DNA of 64,000 bases from Modestobacter italicus. GTDB taxonomy: Bacteria; Actinomycetota; Actinomycetes; Mycobacteriales; Geodermatophilaceae. Positions within the stretch are counted from its first letter, which is position 1; every line of letters starts with the position of its first letter. Made by a program: the position numbers and the translations under genes. The DNA is taken from positions 2,232,001-2,296,000 of the forward strand of contig NC_017955.1 of assembly GCF_000306785.1 (NCBI RefSeq), given 5' to 3'. Positions 14,498-22,386 of the stretch are shown here, piece after piece. The notes below the pieces were generated by a model. The model was not told where the DNA came from and did not search any database. It was given only the letters and a program-made list of their open reading frames with translations.

Positions 14498-17317
14498 TCA
14501 GCCGCTGCGCGGTGGCGCGGCCAGCAGTTGCGCCAGGTGCAGCGCCGGCCGCCCGGCCAGCTGGTCGAGCTGGGTCCGGCAGGAGAAGCCGTCGGCGAGG
14601 ACCACGGCGTCCGGGCCGGCCGACCGGACGGCGGGCAGCAGCGCGTGCTCGGCGATCGCCACCGACACGTCGTGGTGCCCGCGCTCCACGCCCCAGTTGC
14701 CGGCCAGCCCGCAGCAGCCGCCCACCCGGGTCAGCGTCGCCCCGGCCCGGCGCAGCAGTCGCTCGTCGGTGCTCCAGCCCAGCACCGAGTGGTGGTGGCA
14801 GTGCGGCTGCGCCACCACCTCCACCCCGGCCAGCGACGGCGGCTCCCAGCCCGGGGTCCCGGTCAGCAGCTCGGCCAGCGTGCGGGTGGCCCGGGCGACC
14901 CGCTCGGCCACCGGGTCCGCGACGAGCTCGGCGGCCTCCCCGCGCAGGACGGCGGTGCACGACGGCTCCACCCCGATGATCGGCATGCCCGCGTCGGCGT
15001 AGCCGGCCAGCGTGGTCAGCGTCCGCCGCAGGATCCGCCGCGCTGCGTCCAGCTGGCCGGTGGTGATCCAGGTCAGCGCGCAGCAGGTGTCGTCGGGCGG
15101 CAGCACGACCCGGTAGCCCGCGGACTCCAGCACCTGCACCGTCGCCGCGGCGGCCTCGGGGGCGAAGTGGTCGGTGAACGAGTCCACCCACAGCGCGACC
15201 GCCGGCCGGCCGTCGTCCGGGCGCGAGGTCCAGCCGGCGGAGAAGGTGCGCGGCGCGAAGGCGGGCAGGTCGCGGCGCTGGTCGACGCCGGCGGCCCACT
15301 TGGCCAGCGCGCCGCCGGGCCGGGAGCCGAGCACCGCGTTGACCAGCCGGGGCGCCCGGGCCGCCAGGTCCGACCAGCGCGGCAGCTGGCCCAGCGCGTA
15401 GTGCGGCCGCGGCCGCAGCCGGCGCCGGTAGGACTGGTGCAGCACCTCGGACTTGTAGGCGGCCATGTCCACCCCGGTCGGGCAGTCCCGGGAGCAGCCC
15501 TTGCAGGACAGGCAGAGGTCCAGCGACTCGTGCACCTCGGGCGAGCGCCAGTCGTGCACCGGCCCGCCGGGCGCCAGCATCTCCTGCAGCACCCGGGCGC
15601 GGCCGCGGGTGGAGTCCTTCTCCTCCCGGGTGGCCAGGTACGAGGGGCACATCACCGCGCCGGCGTCGGTCAGGTCGGCGCGGCACTTCCCGACGCCGGT
15701 GCACCGGTGCACCGCGGCGGTGAGGTCCCCGCCGTCGTGCCGGTAGGCCAGCGCGAGGTGCTGCCGGCGCGGCGCGACCTCGGCGACCCGGACGTCGGCG
15801 TCGAACGGCGCCGGGCGCACCAGCACGCCGGGGTTGAGCAGGTCGTCGGGGTCCAGCACGCCCTTGACCCGGGCGAACAGCGCGAGGACCTCCGGGGAGT
15901 ACATGTGCGGCAGCAGCTCGCCGCGCGCCCGGCCGTCGCCGTGCTCGCCGGACACCGACCCGCCGTGCCGGGCCACCAGCCGGGCGGCGTCGGTGATGAA
16001 CGCCCGGTACCGCGGCCGGCCGCCGTCCTCGTGCTGCGCGCCGAACGGGAAGTCGATCCGGACGTGCACGCAGCCGTCGCCGAAGTGCCCGTACGGCAGC
16101 CCCTGCAGGCCGTGCTCGACCAGCAGCGCCTCGAAGTCGCGCAGGTAGTCGCCGAGCTGCTCGACCGGGACGGCGGCGTCCTCCCAGCCGGCGTGCGCCG
16201 GCCGCCCGTCGCTGGTCCGGCCGGCCAGCCCGGCGCCGTCCTCCCGGATCCGCCAGATCGCCGCCGCCTCCGCCGGGTCGCTGACCACCAGGGTGTCGAC
16301 CGCGCCGGACGCCGCGGCCATCCGCCGGGCGCGGTCGGCGACCTCGCCCGCGTCGTCGCCGGTGAGCTCGACGATCAGCCAGCCCTGGCCCCGCGGCAGG
16401 TCGGGGACGACGGCGGCGGGGACGTCCCGCAGCCGCTGGACGATCCGCGAGTCCAGCCCCTCGACCGCGGTCGGCGAGTAGGCCAGCAGCGGCGGCGTGG
16501 CGTCGGCCGCGTCCGGCATCGAGGGGTACCCGAGGACGACGAGCGCGCGCACCGCCGGCTCGGGCACCAGCCGCACCGTGGCGCCCAGGGTCAGCGCCAG
16601 GGTCCCCTCGCTGCCCACCAGCGCCCGGGCCAGGTCGCTGCCGCGCTCGGGCAGCAGGTGCTCCAGCGCATAGCCCGACACCTGCCGGCCGAAGCGGCCC
16701 AGCTCGGTGCGGAGCACCGCCAGGTGCGCGTCGACCAGCGCCCGCAGCTCCGCCGGCAGCGCACCGCTGCCGTTCAGCCGCAGCCGGGTGCCGGCGCCGG
16801 TGACGACGTCGAGGGCGGCCACGTTGTCCGACGTCCGGCCGTAGCCCAGCGCCCGCGAGCCGCAGGCGTTGTTGCCGATCATCCCGCCGATCGTGCAGCG
16901 GTTGTGCGTGCTCGGGTCCGGGCCGAACCGCAGCCCGTGCGGCCGGGCGGCGGCCTGCAGCGACGCCTGGACCACGCCCGGGTCGACCACCGCCGTCCGC
17001 GCCTCCGGGTCGATCGCGTGCACCCGGGACAGGTACCGGCTGGTGTCGAACACGACGCCGGGACCGACCGCGTTACCCGCGATCGACGTCCCGGCGCCGC
17101 GCGCGGTCAGCGGCACCCCGAGCTCCCGGCAGACCGCCAGCGTCGCGACGATCTCGTCGGGGTGCCGGGGGCGCACCACGGCCCGCGGCAGCACCCGGTA
17201 GAGCGAGGCGTCGGTGGAGTACAGCGCCCGGGCCAGGCCCGAGTCGTCGACGTCGGTGACCCCGGCGCGGCGCAGGCCCTCGACCAGTGCGGCGTCCGGC
17301 CCGGCCGTCCGGGTCAC
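14498..17317 (-). CDS. FAD/Fe-S D-2-hydroxyacid dehydrogenase (YdiJ-like)
   Basis: 939 residues. The N-terminal half is a GlcD/D-lactate-dehydrogenase-type FAD oxidase: PP-loop GAGTSIAGNAVGPGVVFDTS, then GGMIGNNACGSRALGYGRTS and FGDGCVHVRI, SGEHGDGRARGELLPHMYSP. The C-terminal half is a GlpC-like electron-transfer module: a 4Fe-4S ferredoxin pair (CTGVGKCR, CPSY; CLSCKGCSRDCPTGVD) and two CCG-type clusters (DDTCCALTWI; VGGCCGLAGNWG). The layout equals E. coli YdiJ, a D-2-hydroxyglutarate dehydrogenase. Its GTG start overlaps the stop of the transhydrogenase gene (GTGA). That partner makes D-2-hydroxyglutarate, so oxidation back to 2-oxoglutarate is the likely role. D-lactate is an alternative substrate. 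The GTG one codon upstream (17320) is an equally possible start. Confidence 0.85.
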   Translation of the reverse strand: MTRTAGPDAALVEGLRRAGVTDVDDSGLARALYSTDASLYRVLPRAVVRPRHPDEIVATLAVCRELGVPLTARGAGTSIAGNAVGPGVVFDTSRYLSRVHAIDPEARTAVVDPGVVQASLQAAARPHGLRFGPDPSTHNRCTIGGMIGNNACGSRALGYGRTSDNVAALDVVTGAGTRLRLNGSGALPAELRALVDAHLAVLRTELGRFGRQVSGYALEHLLPERGSDLARALVGSEGTLALTLGATVRLVPEPAVRALVVLGYPSMPDAADATPPLLAYSPTAVEGLDSRIVQRLRDVPAAVVPDLPRGQGWLIVELTGDDAGEVADRARRMAAASGAVDTLVVSDPAEAAAIWRIREDGAGLAGRTSDGRPAHAGWEDAAVPVEQLGDYLRDFEALLVEHGLQGLPYGHFGDGCVHVRIDFPFGAQHEDGGRPRYRAFITDAARLVARHGGSVSGEHGDGRARGELLPHMYSPEVLALFARVKGVLDPDDLLNPGVLVRPAPFDADVRVAEVAPRRQHLALAYRHDGGDLTAAVHRCTGVGKCRADLTDAGAVMCPSYLATREEKDSTRGRARVLQEMLAPGGPVHDWRSPEVHESLDLCLSCKGCSRDCPTGVDMAAYKSEVLHQSYRRRLRPRPHYALGQLPRWSDLAARAPRLVNAVLGSRPGGALAKWAAGVDQRRDLPAFAPRTFSAGWTSRPDDGRPAVALWVDSFTDHFAPEAAAATVQVLESAGYRVVLPPDDTCCALTWITTGQLDAARRILRRTLTTLAGYADAGMPIIGVEPSCTAVLRGEAAELVADPVAERVARATRTLAELLTGTPGWEPPSLAGVEVVAQPHCHHHSVLGWSTDERLLRRAGATLTRVGGCCGLAGNWGVERGHHDVSVAIAEHALLPAVRSAGPDAVVLADGFSCRTQLDQLAGRPALHLAQLLAAPPRSG

Positions 17318-18615
17318 CACAGGCGGATCGACCGGCGGAAGATGCCCTCGAGGTCGTCCTCGGTGACGTCCTTGGGTGCGGTCGCCAGCAGCCGCTGCTG
17401 CTTGAGCGTGCCCTGCACCAGGTCGCCGATGTCGCCCTCGTCGTAGCCGACCGCGCCGATCCCGCCGGGGATGTCGATGTCCCGCATCAGCGCGATCAGC
17501 ACCCCCGGCAGGAACTCCGCGGCGTCGCCCGGCTCCTCCGCGCGCGGGTCGAGCAGCTGCGCGGCGCGGCGGTGCCGCTCGGGGCTGGCGTCGAAGGTGA
17601 ACCGGAAGGCCTCCGGCGCGGTGAGCGCCACCGACATGCCGTGCGGGATCATCGGGTGGTCGTCGGGGTAGTCCTTGGGGGAGAAGTCCTTCACCCGGCC
17701 GGCGATCGGGTAGGCGTTGGCGTGCGGGATGTGCACGCCGGCGTTCCCGAAGCCCATCCCGGCGAAGGTGGCCGCCATCGCCATCTCCGCGCGCGCCTCG
17801 TCGTCCTCGCCGTGCTGCACGGCCCGGCGGAAGGAGCTGGCGAGCAGGCTCATCGCCTTCTCCGACCACATGTCCGCGATCGGGTTGGCCCCGCAGTAGG
17901 GCACCCGCTCCTCCGGCCGCTTGTGCTCGTAGGTCGTGTACGGCCGCGCGGTGTAGCTCTCCAGCGCGTGGCACAGGATGTCCATCCCGGCCGCCGCGGT
18001 CACCCCGGCCGGCTGGGTGCGGGTGAGCGAGGGGTCGATGACCGCCAGCGTCGGCCGCAGCCGGGCGTGGCTGATGCCCGTCTTCACCTTCAGCGACAGC
18101 ACGTCGAGCACGCAGATGGTGGTGCTCTCCGCGCCGGTGCCGGTCGTGGTGGGGACGGCGACCAGCGGGTGCAGCGGGTTCGCCGGCGCCCGGCCGCCGC
18201 CGACCGGCTTGTTGACGTAGTCCATCAGCTCGCCGGGGTTGGTCGTCATCAGGTTCACCGCCTTGGCGGTGTCGATGCTCGACCCGCCGCCGACGGCGAC
18301 GATCGCGTCCCAGGGGCCGTTCTCCCGGGCCCAGTCGACGGCGTGCTGGAGGCTCTCGTCGGTCGGCTCGACGTGCGCACCGTCGAAGACGTGCGCCTCG
18401 ATGCCGAAGGTCGTCATCTGGTCGGCGACCCGCTGCGGGGAGCCGGTGGCGGCCACCCCGGGGTCGGTGACGACCAGGACCCGCTGAGCGCCGGTCTGGC
18501 TGAGGTCGTAGCCGATCTCGTCGGCGGCGCCCACCCCGAACTTCAGGTGGGGCGCGCCGTAGGTGAAGACGCTCTCGGGGTTCGCGGGCTGGAACGTGGA
18601 CGTGGGCTGCGACAT
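17314..18615 (-). CDS. Hydroxyacid-oxoacid transhydrogenase (iron-type alcohol dehydrogenase)
   Basis: 433 residues. It follows human ADHFE1/HOT along its length: FTYGAPHLKFGVGAADEIGY at the N-terminus, VAVGGGSSIDTAKAVNLMTT (nucleotide loop), VPTTTGTGAESTTICVLDVL, LCHALESYTARPY and FGNAGVHIPHANAYPIAG with the metal-binding histidines. HOT couples oxidation of gamma-hydroxybutyrate to succinic semialdehyde with reduction of 2-oxoglutarate to D-2-hydroxyglutarate using tightly bound NAD. A plain Fe-alcohol dehydrogenase is the alternative, but YDEGDIGDLVQGTLKQQRLL near the end also fits HOT. AGGAGAGGCG precedes the ATG. The next gene overlaps by 4 nt and would recycle the D-2-hydroxyglutarate. 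Confidence 0.87.
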   Translation of the reverse strand: MSQPTSTFQPANPESVFTYGAPHLKFGVGAADEIGYDLSQTGAQRVLVVTDPGVAATGSPQRVADQMTTFGIEAHVFDGAHVEPTDESLQHAVDWARENGPWDAIVAVGGGSSIDTAKAVNLMTTNPGELMDYVNKPVGGGRAPANPLHPLVAVPTTTGTGAESTTICVLDVLSLKVKTGISHARLRPTLAVIDPSLTRTQPAGVTAAAGMDILCHALESYTARPYTTYEHKRPEERVPYCGANPIADMWSEKAMSLLASSFRRAVQHGEDDEARAEMAMAATFAGMGFGNAGVHIPHANAYPIAGRVKDFSPKDYPDDHPMIPHGMSVALTAPEAFRFTFDASPERHRRAAQLLDPRAEEPGDAAEFLPGVLIALMRDIDIPGGIGAVGYDEGDIGDLVQGTLKQQRLLATAPKDVTEDDLEGIFRRSIRLW

Positions 18616-18703
18616 CGCCTCTCCTCGCTGAGCAGACGGGGGATGCCCATCCTGCTCCCCCGGGGAGCGCGGTGCGCAGGCCGGCCGCGCCGCGGCCCCC
18701 GGG

Positions 18704-18847
18704 TCAGCGCCGGGCGGCCAGTGCGGCGAGCTCGTGGGCCGACTCGACGGTCGGCGCGCCGGCGACGGCCCGCTCGAGTGCGCGTCCGTCACGGCGGAGG
18801 GAGCGGAGCTGGTGCCGGCGGGCGAGGGCGGTGCGGAGGCTGGTCAT
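18704..18847 (-). CDS. Small basic hypothetical protein (47 residues)
   Basis: A 47-codon frame starting ATG at 18847: MTSLRTALARRHQLRSLRRD at the start and SAHELAALAARR at the end. Codon third positions are nearly all G/C, and CAGGGA lies about 8 nt before the ATG. Short Arg/Ala/Leu-rich proteins beginning MTSLRTALARR are common in actinobacteria; their function is not known to me. It lies upstream of the transhydrogenase operon on the same strand (88 bp gap), so it could be its first gene. It is too small to be certain. Confidence 0.5.
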   Translation of the reverse strand: MTSLRTALARRHQLRSLRRDGRALERAVAGAPTVESAHELAALAARR

Positions 18848-18897
18848 GGCGGTGTCCCTGCTGCTGCACGATCCCTGCGGCGTCCTCCCGGCGCCGT

Positions 18898-18916
18898 CAG
18901 TTCGTATATCAAACTG
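18898..18916. promoter_or_regulatory. AT-rich imperfect palindrome upstream of the 47-residue gene
   Basis: CAGTTCGTATATCAAACTG: the outer CAGTT/AACTG arms pair exactly and the inner G/C pair also matches; the centre TATAT is AT-rich. It lies 51 bp upstream of the small minus-strand gene, in a 216-bp intergenic stretch shared with the cupin gene. The form suits a GntR- or IclR-type operator overlapping a promoter, but no regulator gene is adjacent. Confidence 0.35.
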
Positions 18917-19063
18917 TCGTCCTCGCGGCGGCGTCCGTCAAGCAGCTGTGAGCCACGGATCAGCGGTGCGCCGACCGCTTCCCGGCGGGTCGCCCGAGGG
19001 TCACCATGGCTGCCACCGCGGACGCACGGGGGCACCCGCACCAGCACCCCCGAGGAGTCCGCC

Positions 19064-19507
19064 ATGGCCGTCGCCGACAGCCTCCGCACGTCCACCGTCG
19101 TGTCCGCCGCCCCGGTCATGCGGGTCGGCGACGACCTCGCCGCACGGCTCACCCGCACCGAGGTCCAGCGCGGTCCGTCGTCGGTCCCCGGGCGGGAAAT
19201 CGTGCAGGTGCTCACCGAGCTCCCACGGGGGATGGAGTCCGGCTGGCACACCCATCCGGGGGAGGAGGTGGGGTACCTGGTCGGCGGCACCGTGGAGCTG
19301 TCGATCGAGGGGCAGCCGACCCGGACGGTGCGCGCCGGCGAGGGGTTCCTCATCCCGCCGGGCACCCCGCACAACGCCCGCGACCTCGGCCCGGGGACCG
19401 GGCGGATCGTCTCCACCTACCTCGTCGAGGTCGGCCGGCCGCTGGCCGTCCTGACCGGGGGAGGCGTCCTGCCCGCGCGTCGCGCTGGGCTCGCCGGGGC
19501 CGGATAA
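19064..19507 (+). CDS. Cupin-domain protein
   Basis: 147 residues with a single cupin beta-barrel. Motif 1 is G(X)5HXH(X)3,4E(X)6G-like: SGWHTHPGEEVGYLVGG; motif 2 is G(X)5PXG(X)2H(X)3N: AGEGFLIPPGTPHNARD. The two His, the Glu and the second-motif His form a complete metal site. Such small cupins act as dioxygenases, isomerases or sensors, and this one cannot be assigned. The ATG is preceded by CGAGGAGTCCGCC, a good Shine-Dalgarno. The first 25 residues may be flexible. The upstream 216-bp intergenic region contains the AT-rich palindrome at 18898-18916. Confidence 0.82.
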   Translation: MAVADSLRTSTVVSAAPVMRVGDDLAARLTRTEVQRGPSSVPGREIVQVLTELPRGMESGWHTHPGEEVGYLVGGTVELSIEGQPTRTVRAGEGFLIPPGTPHNARDLGPGTGRIVSTYLVEVGRPLAVLTGGGVLPARRAGLAGAG

Positions 19508-19632
19508 CGGTTCGGCTGCGGCGCGGGGGTGTCGGGTTGTCCGCCGACCCGGACGGCGGGACCTTCGGCACGTCGTCGGGCGGAACTCCGGGTGCCGGGA
19601 CCGGTCGCGGCCGTCGCGAGAGGTGCAGCCGC

Positions 19633-20082
19633 ATGTGGACGCTGCTGTGGGTCGTCGTCTGCTTCGTGGTGCTGTCGGTGGGCGTCGCCGTCCTCGCCCG
19701 CAGCACCACGTCCCGGTGGGAACGCGAGCGGGTCCGCCGCCGGCGCCCGCCCCCACCGCCGGCAGAGCCGGTGCCCTCCGGGGTCGCGGCCCGGCTCGGC
19801 CGGGTCGTGGCCACCGCCCGGCCGACGGCCGCGCGGGTGGAGGGGCTCCGGCGGGCCGCGGGGCACGGTCTGGCGTCGGTCCGCCGGCGCGGCGGGCGCG
19901 CGGTGCCGCGGGTCACCGCCGTCCTCCGGCGCGTGCACCTGGAGCACCGGCACCCGGCCCAGCTCGCCGCGCGGGTCGTGCACCGCCGCGGCCACCGCGG
20001 CCCGGTGCCCGAGCCGCCGGTCGGCGGGCAGGGCGAGCACGCGGTCGAGCAGGAGCGCGGTCGCCGCGGCGTCGAACCGTAG
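19633..20082 (+). CDS. Membrane-anchored hypothetical protein, Arg/Pro-rich
   Basis: 149 residues. It begins with one membrane segment, MWTLLWVVVCFVVLSVGVAV, followed by a strongly basic tail (ARSTTSRWERERVRRRRPPPP) and a low-complexity Arg/Ala/His-rich remainder. That gives one N-terminal helix with a cytoplasmic positive tail. GAGAGG lies 9 nt before the ATG and codon third positions are almost all G/C to the stop, which supports a real gene. Its 3' end stops 5 bp short of the convergent AraC gene. No family recognised. The last third could be non-conserved. Confidence 0.55.
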   Translation: MWTLLWVVVCFVVLSVGVAVLARSTTSRWERERVRRRRPPPPPAEPVPSGVAARLGRVVATARPTAARVEGLRRAAGHGLASVRRRGGRAVPRVTAVLRRVHLEHRHPAQLAARVVHRRGHRGPVPEPPVGGQGEHAVEQERGRRGVEP

Positions 20083-20087
20083 CGGGC

Positions 20088-20924
20088 TCAGCGGCCGTGC
20101 AGCGCGGCGAACTCGCCCGGGGTCATCCCGGTGACCCGGGCGAAGTCGCGGCTGAAGTGCGGCTGGTCGGCGTAGCCCAGCGCGGCGGCGACCTCGGCCA
20201 GGGTGGTGCCGCGAGAGCGCAGCCGCTCGGCCGCCTCCTGCAGCCGGCGCCGCTGGACCAGCCACTTGGGGGTCAGCCCCAGCCGGCGGTGCACGAGCCG
20301 CTGCAGGCTCCGCTCGGACAGCCCGGTCTCCGCGCACAGCTGGGCCACCCGGGTCACGTCCGGCCGCTGCTCGACGAACGCGACGAGCTCGTTGACCTGC
20401 TCGCCCTCGGCGTCGATCGGCAGGAACCGGTGCAGCGCGTCCCCGACGGCGTCCATCGCGGCCCGGTGCGCAGCCGGCGAGCGCGGGTCGGCCGCCATCG
20501 CCCCGCGGACCCGGGCGACCATCCGCCTCCCCTCGTCGCCCAGCACCTCGGCGACGTCGACGAACCGGTCGGTGTACGCGGCCATCGACCCGCCGGCGAT
20601 CAGGGAGCCGGCGGCCGGCTCGCACATCAGCCCCACCGCCCAGCCCTCGCCGGTCAGCGTGGTCGTGGACAGCCCGGGCACCACGCCGTAGAAGCGGGCG
20701 TACTCCGCGGACACCACGACCAGGGCCACCGGGTACTGCAGCACCTTCTGCGGCGCCTCGAGCCCCGGCGGCACCGACCACACCGGGATCCAGAACCGCC
20801 GCAGCAGCCCGGCGAACTCGTCGTCCACGGGGTAGCGGGACATCGTGTGCGAGGCGTCGCGCGGGTCCTTGAGGTGGGCGCGCTCGACCTCGTCCGACCG
20901 GCGCGTGGCGCCGTCGCCGGTCAC
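20088..20924 (-). CDS. AraC-family transcriptional regulator
   Basis: 278 residues. The N-terminal domain (YPVDDEFAGLLRRFWIPVWS, then PQKVLQYPVALVVVS) resembles the DUF6597 ligand-binding domain common in AraC proteins. The C-terminal double HTH is clear: RVAQLCAETGLSERSLQRLV, GLTPKWLVQRRRLQEAAERL and EVAAALGYADQPHFSRDFAR, then TGMTPGEFAALHG. The GTG start overlaps the stop of the thioesterase gene (GTGA); an internal ATG at MSRYPVDDEF is another possible start. As the last gene of the paaABCDE-thioesterase transcript it would be produced when the pathway is on, possibly regulating a connected aromatic or fatty acid gene set. Targets are not visible. Confidence 0.85.
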   Translation of the reverse strand: MTGDGATRRSDEVERAHLKDPRDASHTMSRYPVDDEFAGLLRRFWIPVWSVPPGLEAPQKVLQYPVALVVVSAEYARFYGVVPGLSTTTLTGEGWAVGLMCEPAAGSLIAGGSMAAYTDRFVDVAEVLGDEGRRMVARVRGAMAADPRSPAAHRAAMDAVGDALHRFLPIDAEGEQVNELVAFVEQRPDVTRVAQLCAETGLSERSLQRLVHRRLGLTPKWLVQRRRLQEAAERLRSRGTTLAEVAAALGYADQPHFSRDFARVTGMTPGEFAALHGR

Positions 20925-21313
20925 GGCCGCCGGAGCCGGTCGTCGAGGGCCTGCTGCGGCAGGACGACCTGCACGGTGCTGCCGTGCCCCAGCTCGCGGC
21001 CGTCCGCCGCGACGGCCCGGCACGCGCAGGTCAGCCGGTTGCCGCGCAGCTCCACGCACTCTGCGGTGACCTGGACCATGTCACCGACCCAGGCGGGCGC
21101 GAGGTGCTCGACCGACAGCGACCGCCCGATGGCCGCCTCGCCGGGCTCGAGGGAGCGGAGCAGCAGCTTCCGCCCGGCCTCCTCGAAGTGCTCGGCCATG
21201 CGGTAGGTCGCGTACACCGGGTGCACCGGCCCGAGCTCGCCGAACCGGACGGTCATCTCCGGGGTCACCACCACCACCAGCTCCGCCGTCGCACCGACGG
21301 GCACGGGGATCAC
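20921..21313 (-). CDS. FlK-like hotdog thioesterase
   Basis: 130 residues with a hotdog-fold thioesterase pattern: FGELGPVHPVYATYRMAEHF, EEAGRKLLLRSLEPGEAAIG, then SVEHLAPAWVGDMVQVTAEC and a final beta strand HGSTVQVVLPQ. It is most like the fluoroacetyl-CoA-thioesterase (FlK) family rather than PaaI. The GTG start overlaps the paaE stop (GTGA) and its stop overlaps the AraC start, so it is embedded in the phenylacetate operon. A sensible role is hydrolysis of stalled or toxic CoA intermediates such as ring-1,2-epoxyphenylacetyl-CoA products, the job that PaaI and PaaY do elsewhere. That role is inference. Confidence 0.8.
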   Translation of the reverse strand: MIPVPVGATAELVVVVTPEMTVRFGELGPVHPVYATYRMAEHFEEAGRKLLLRSLEPGEAAIGRSLSVEHLAPAWVGDMVQVTAECVELRGNRLTCACRAVAADGRELGHGSTVQVVLPQQALDDRLRRP

Positions 21314-22386
21314 GCGTCGAAGTCGACCGTGACCTCGTCGGTCAGCGGCAGGGTCTGGCAGGTGAGCACGTAGCCGCGCGCCACCTCGCCGGGGTCCAGG
21401 GCGTAGTTGCGGCGCATCTCCACCTCGCCGCCGGTGACCCGGGCCCGGCAGGTGCCGCACACCCCGCCCTTGCAGGCGAAGGGCAGGTCGCTGCGCACCT
21501 GCTGCGCCGAGTCGAGCACCGGCACGCCGCGGGGCAGCGTCAGGGTCGTGGAGCGGCCGTCGAGCACGATCGTCACCTGCGAGCTGGGGCCCTCGACCGT
21601 CTGGTCGTCGCCGCGCACCGGCTCCGGCGGCAGGTCGTCGACGTAGAACAGCTCCTGGTGCACCCGCTCGACCGGCACGCCGAGCTCGGTGAGCAGGGCG
21701 CGGGCGTCGGTGACCATGCCGTGCGGCCCGCACAGCCACCAGTGGTCGACCTCGGGGACGTCGACGAACGCGCCGACCAGGGTGCGCAGCCGCTCGCCGT
21801 CGAGCCGGCCGCTGGTCAGCTCGGCGTCCCGCGGCTCGCGGGAGAGCACGTGCACCAGCTGCAGCCGGGTGCCGTAGCGGTCCTTCAGGTCGGCGAGCTC
21901 GTCGGCGAACATCACCGTGTTGGTCCGCCGGTTGCCGTAGAAGACGGTGACGGTCGACTCGCCGTCGCGGAGCACGGTGGCGGCGAGCGAGAGCACCGGG
22001 GTGACCCCGGAGCCGGCGACGACGAACACGTGGTCGGCCGGGGTGGACAGGTCGGCGGTGAAGGTGCCCGACGGCGGCAGCACGTCGATCTCGTCGCCGG
22101 GCCGCACCTCGTGGACCAGGTAGGAGGAGAAGAAGCCGCCGGGCACCTCCCGGACGCCGACCCGCGGGGCGGCGCCGACCGGCGCGCAGATCGAGTACGA
22201 GCGCCGCTCGTCCCGGTCACCGTCGACCCGGCGCAGGGTGAGCGCCTGACCGGGTGCGAAGGCGTAGTCGGCGGCCAGCTCGGCCGGGACGTCGAAGGTC
22301 ACCGCGACCGCGTCGTCGGTGAGCCGCTCGACCTCGGCCACCCGGAGCGGGTGGAACTGCGGCCTCCGGCGCTGCACCGACGTCAT
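21310..22386 (-). CDS. paaE: Phenylacetyl-CoA 1,2-epoxidase reductase subunit PaaE
   Basis: 358 residues. Domain order: FAD-binding ferredoxin-reductase domain (RSYSICAP; PGGFFSSYLVHEVRPGDEID), NAD(P)-binding domain (VFVVAGSGVTPVLSLAATVL; WWLCGPHGMV), then a C-terminal plant-type 2Fe-2S ferredoxin with ACKGGVCGTCRARV and a later Cys in YVLTCQTLP. It passes NADPH electrons to the di-iron PaaA. This subunit is also called PaaK in older gene naming. Start ATG overlaps the paaD stop by one base (TGATG). It belongs to the minus-strand paaABCDE operon. Confidence 0.93.
   Translation of the reverse strand: MTSVQRRRPQFHPLRVAEVERLTDDAVAVTFDVPAELAADYAFAPGQALTLRRVDGDRDERRSYSICAPVGAAPRVGVREVPGGFFSSYLVHEVRPGDEIDVLPPSGTFTADLSTPADHVFVVAGSGVTPVLSLAATVLRDGESTVTVFYGNRRTNTVMFADELADLKDRYGTRLQLVHVLSREPRDAELTSGRLDGERLRTLVGAFVDVPEVDHWWLCGPHGMVTDARALLTELGVPVERVHQELFYVDDLPPEPVRGDDQTVEGPSSQVTIVLDGRSTTLTLPRGVPVLDSAQQVRSDLPFACKGGVCGTCRARVTGGEVEMRRNYALDPGEVARGYVLTCQTLPLTDEVTVDFDA

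Noticed and set aside
13805-17446. Very long open frame (over 1200 codons) on the plus strand opposite LigB and the FAD/Fe-S gene
   Set aside because: It is the antisense reflection of strongly biased GC3 codons; composition is Arg/Gly/Pro/Val/Asp low-complexity with no domain, and the minus-strand genes have clear motifs.
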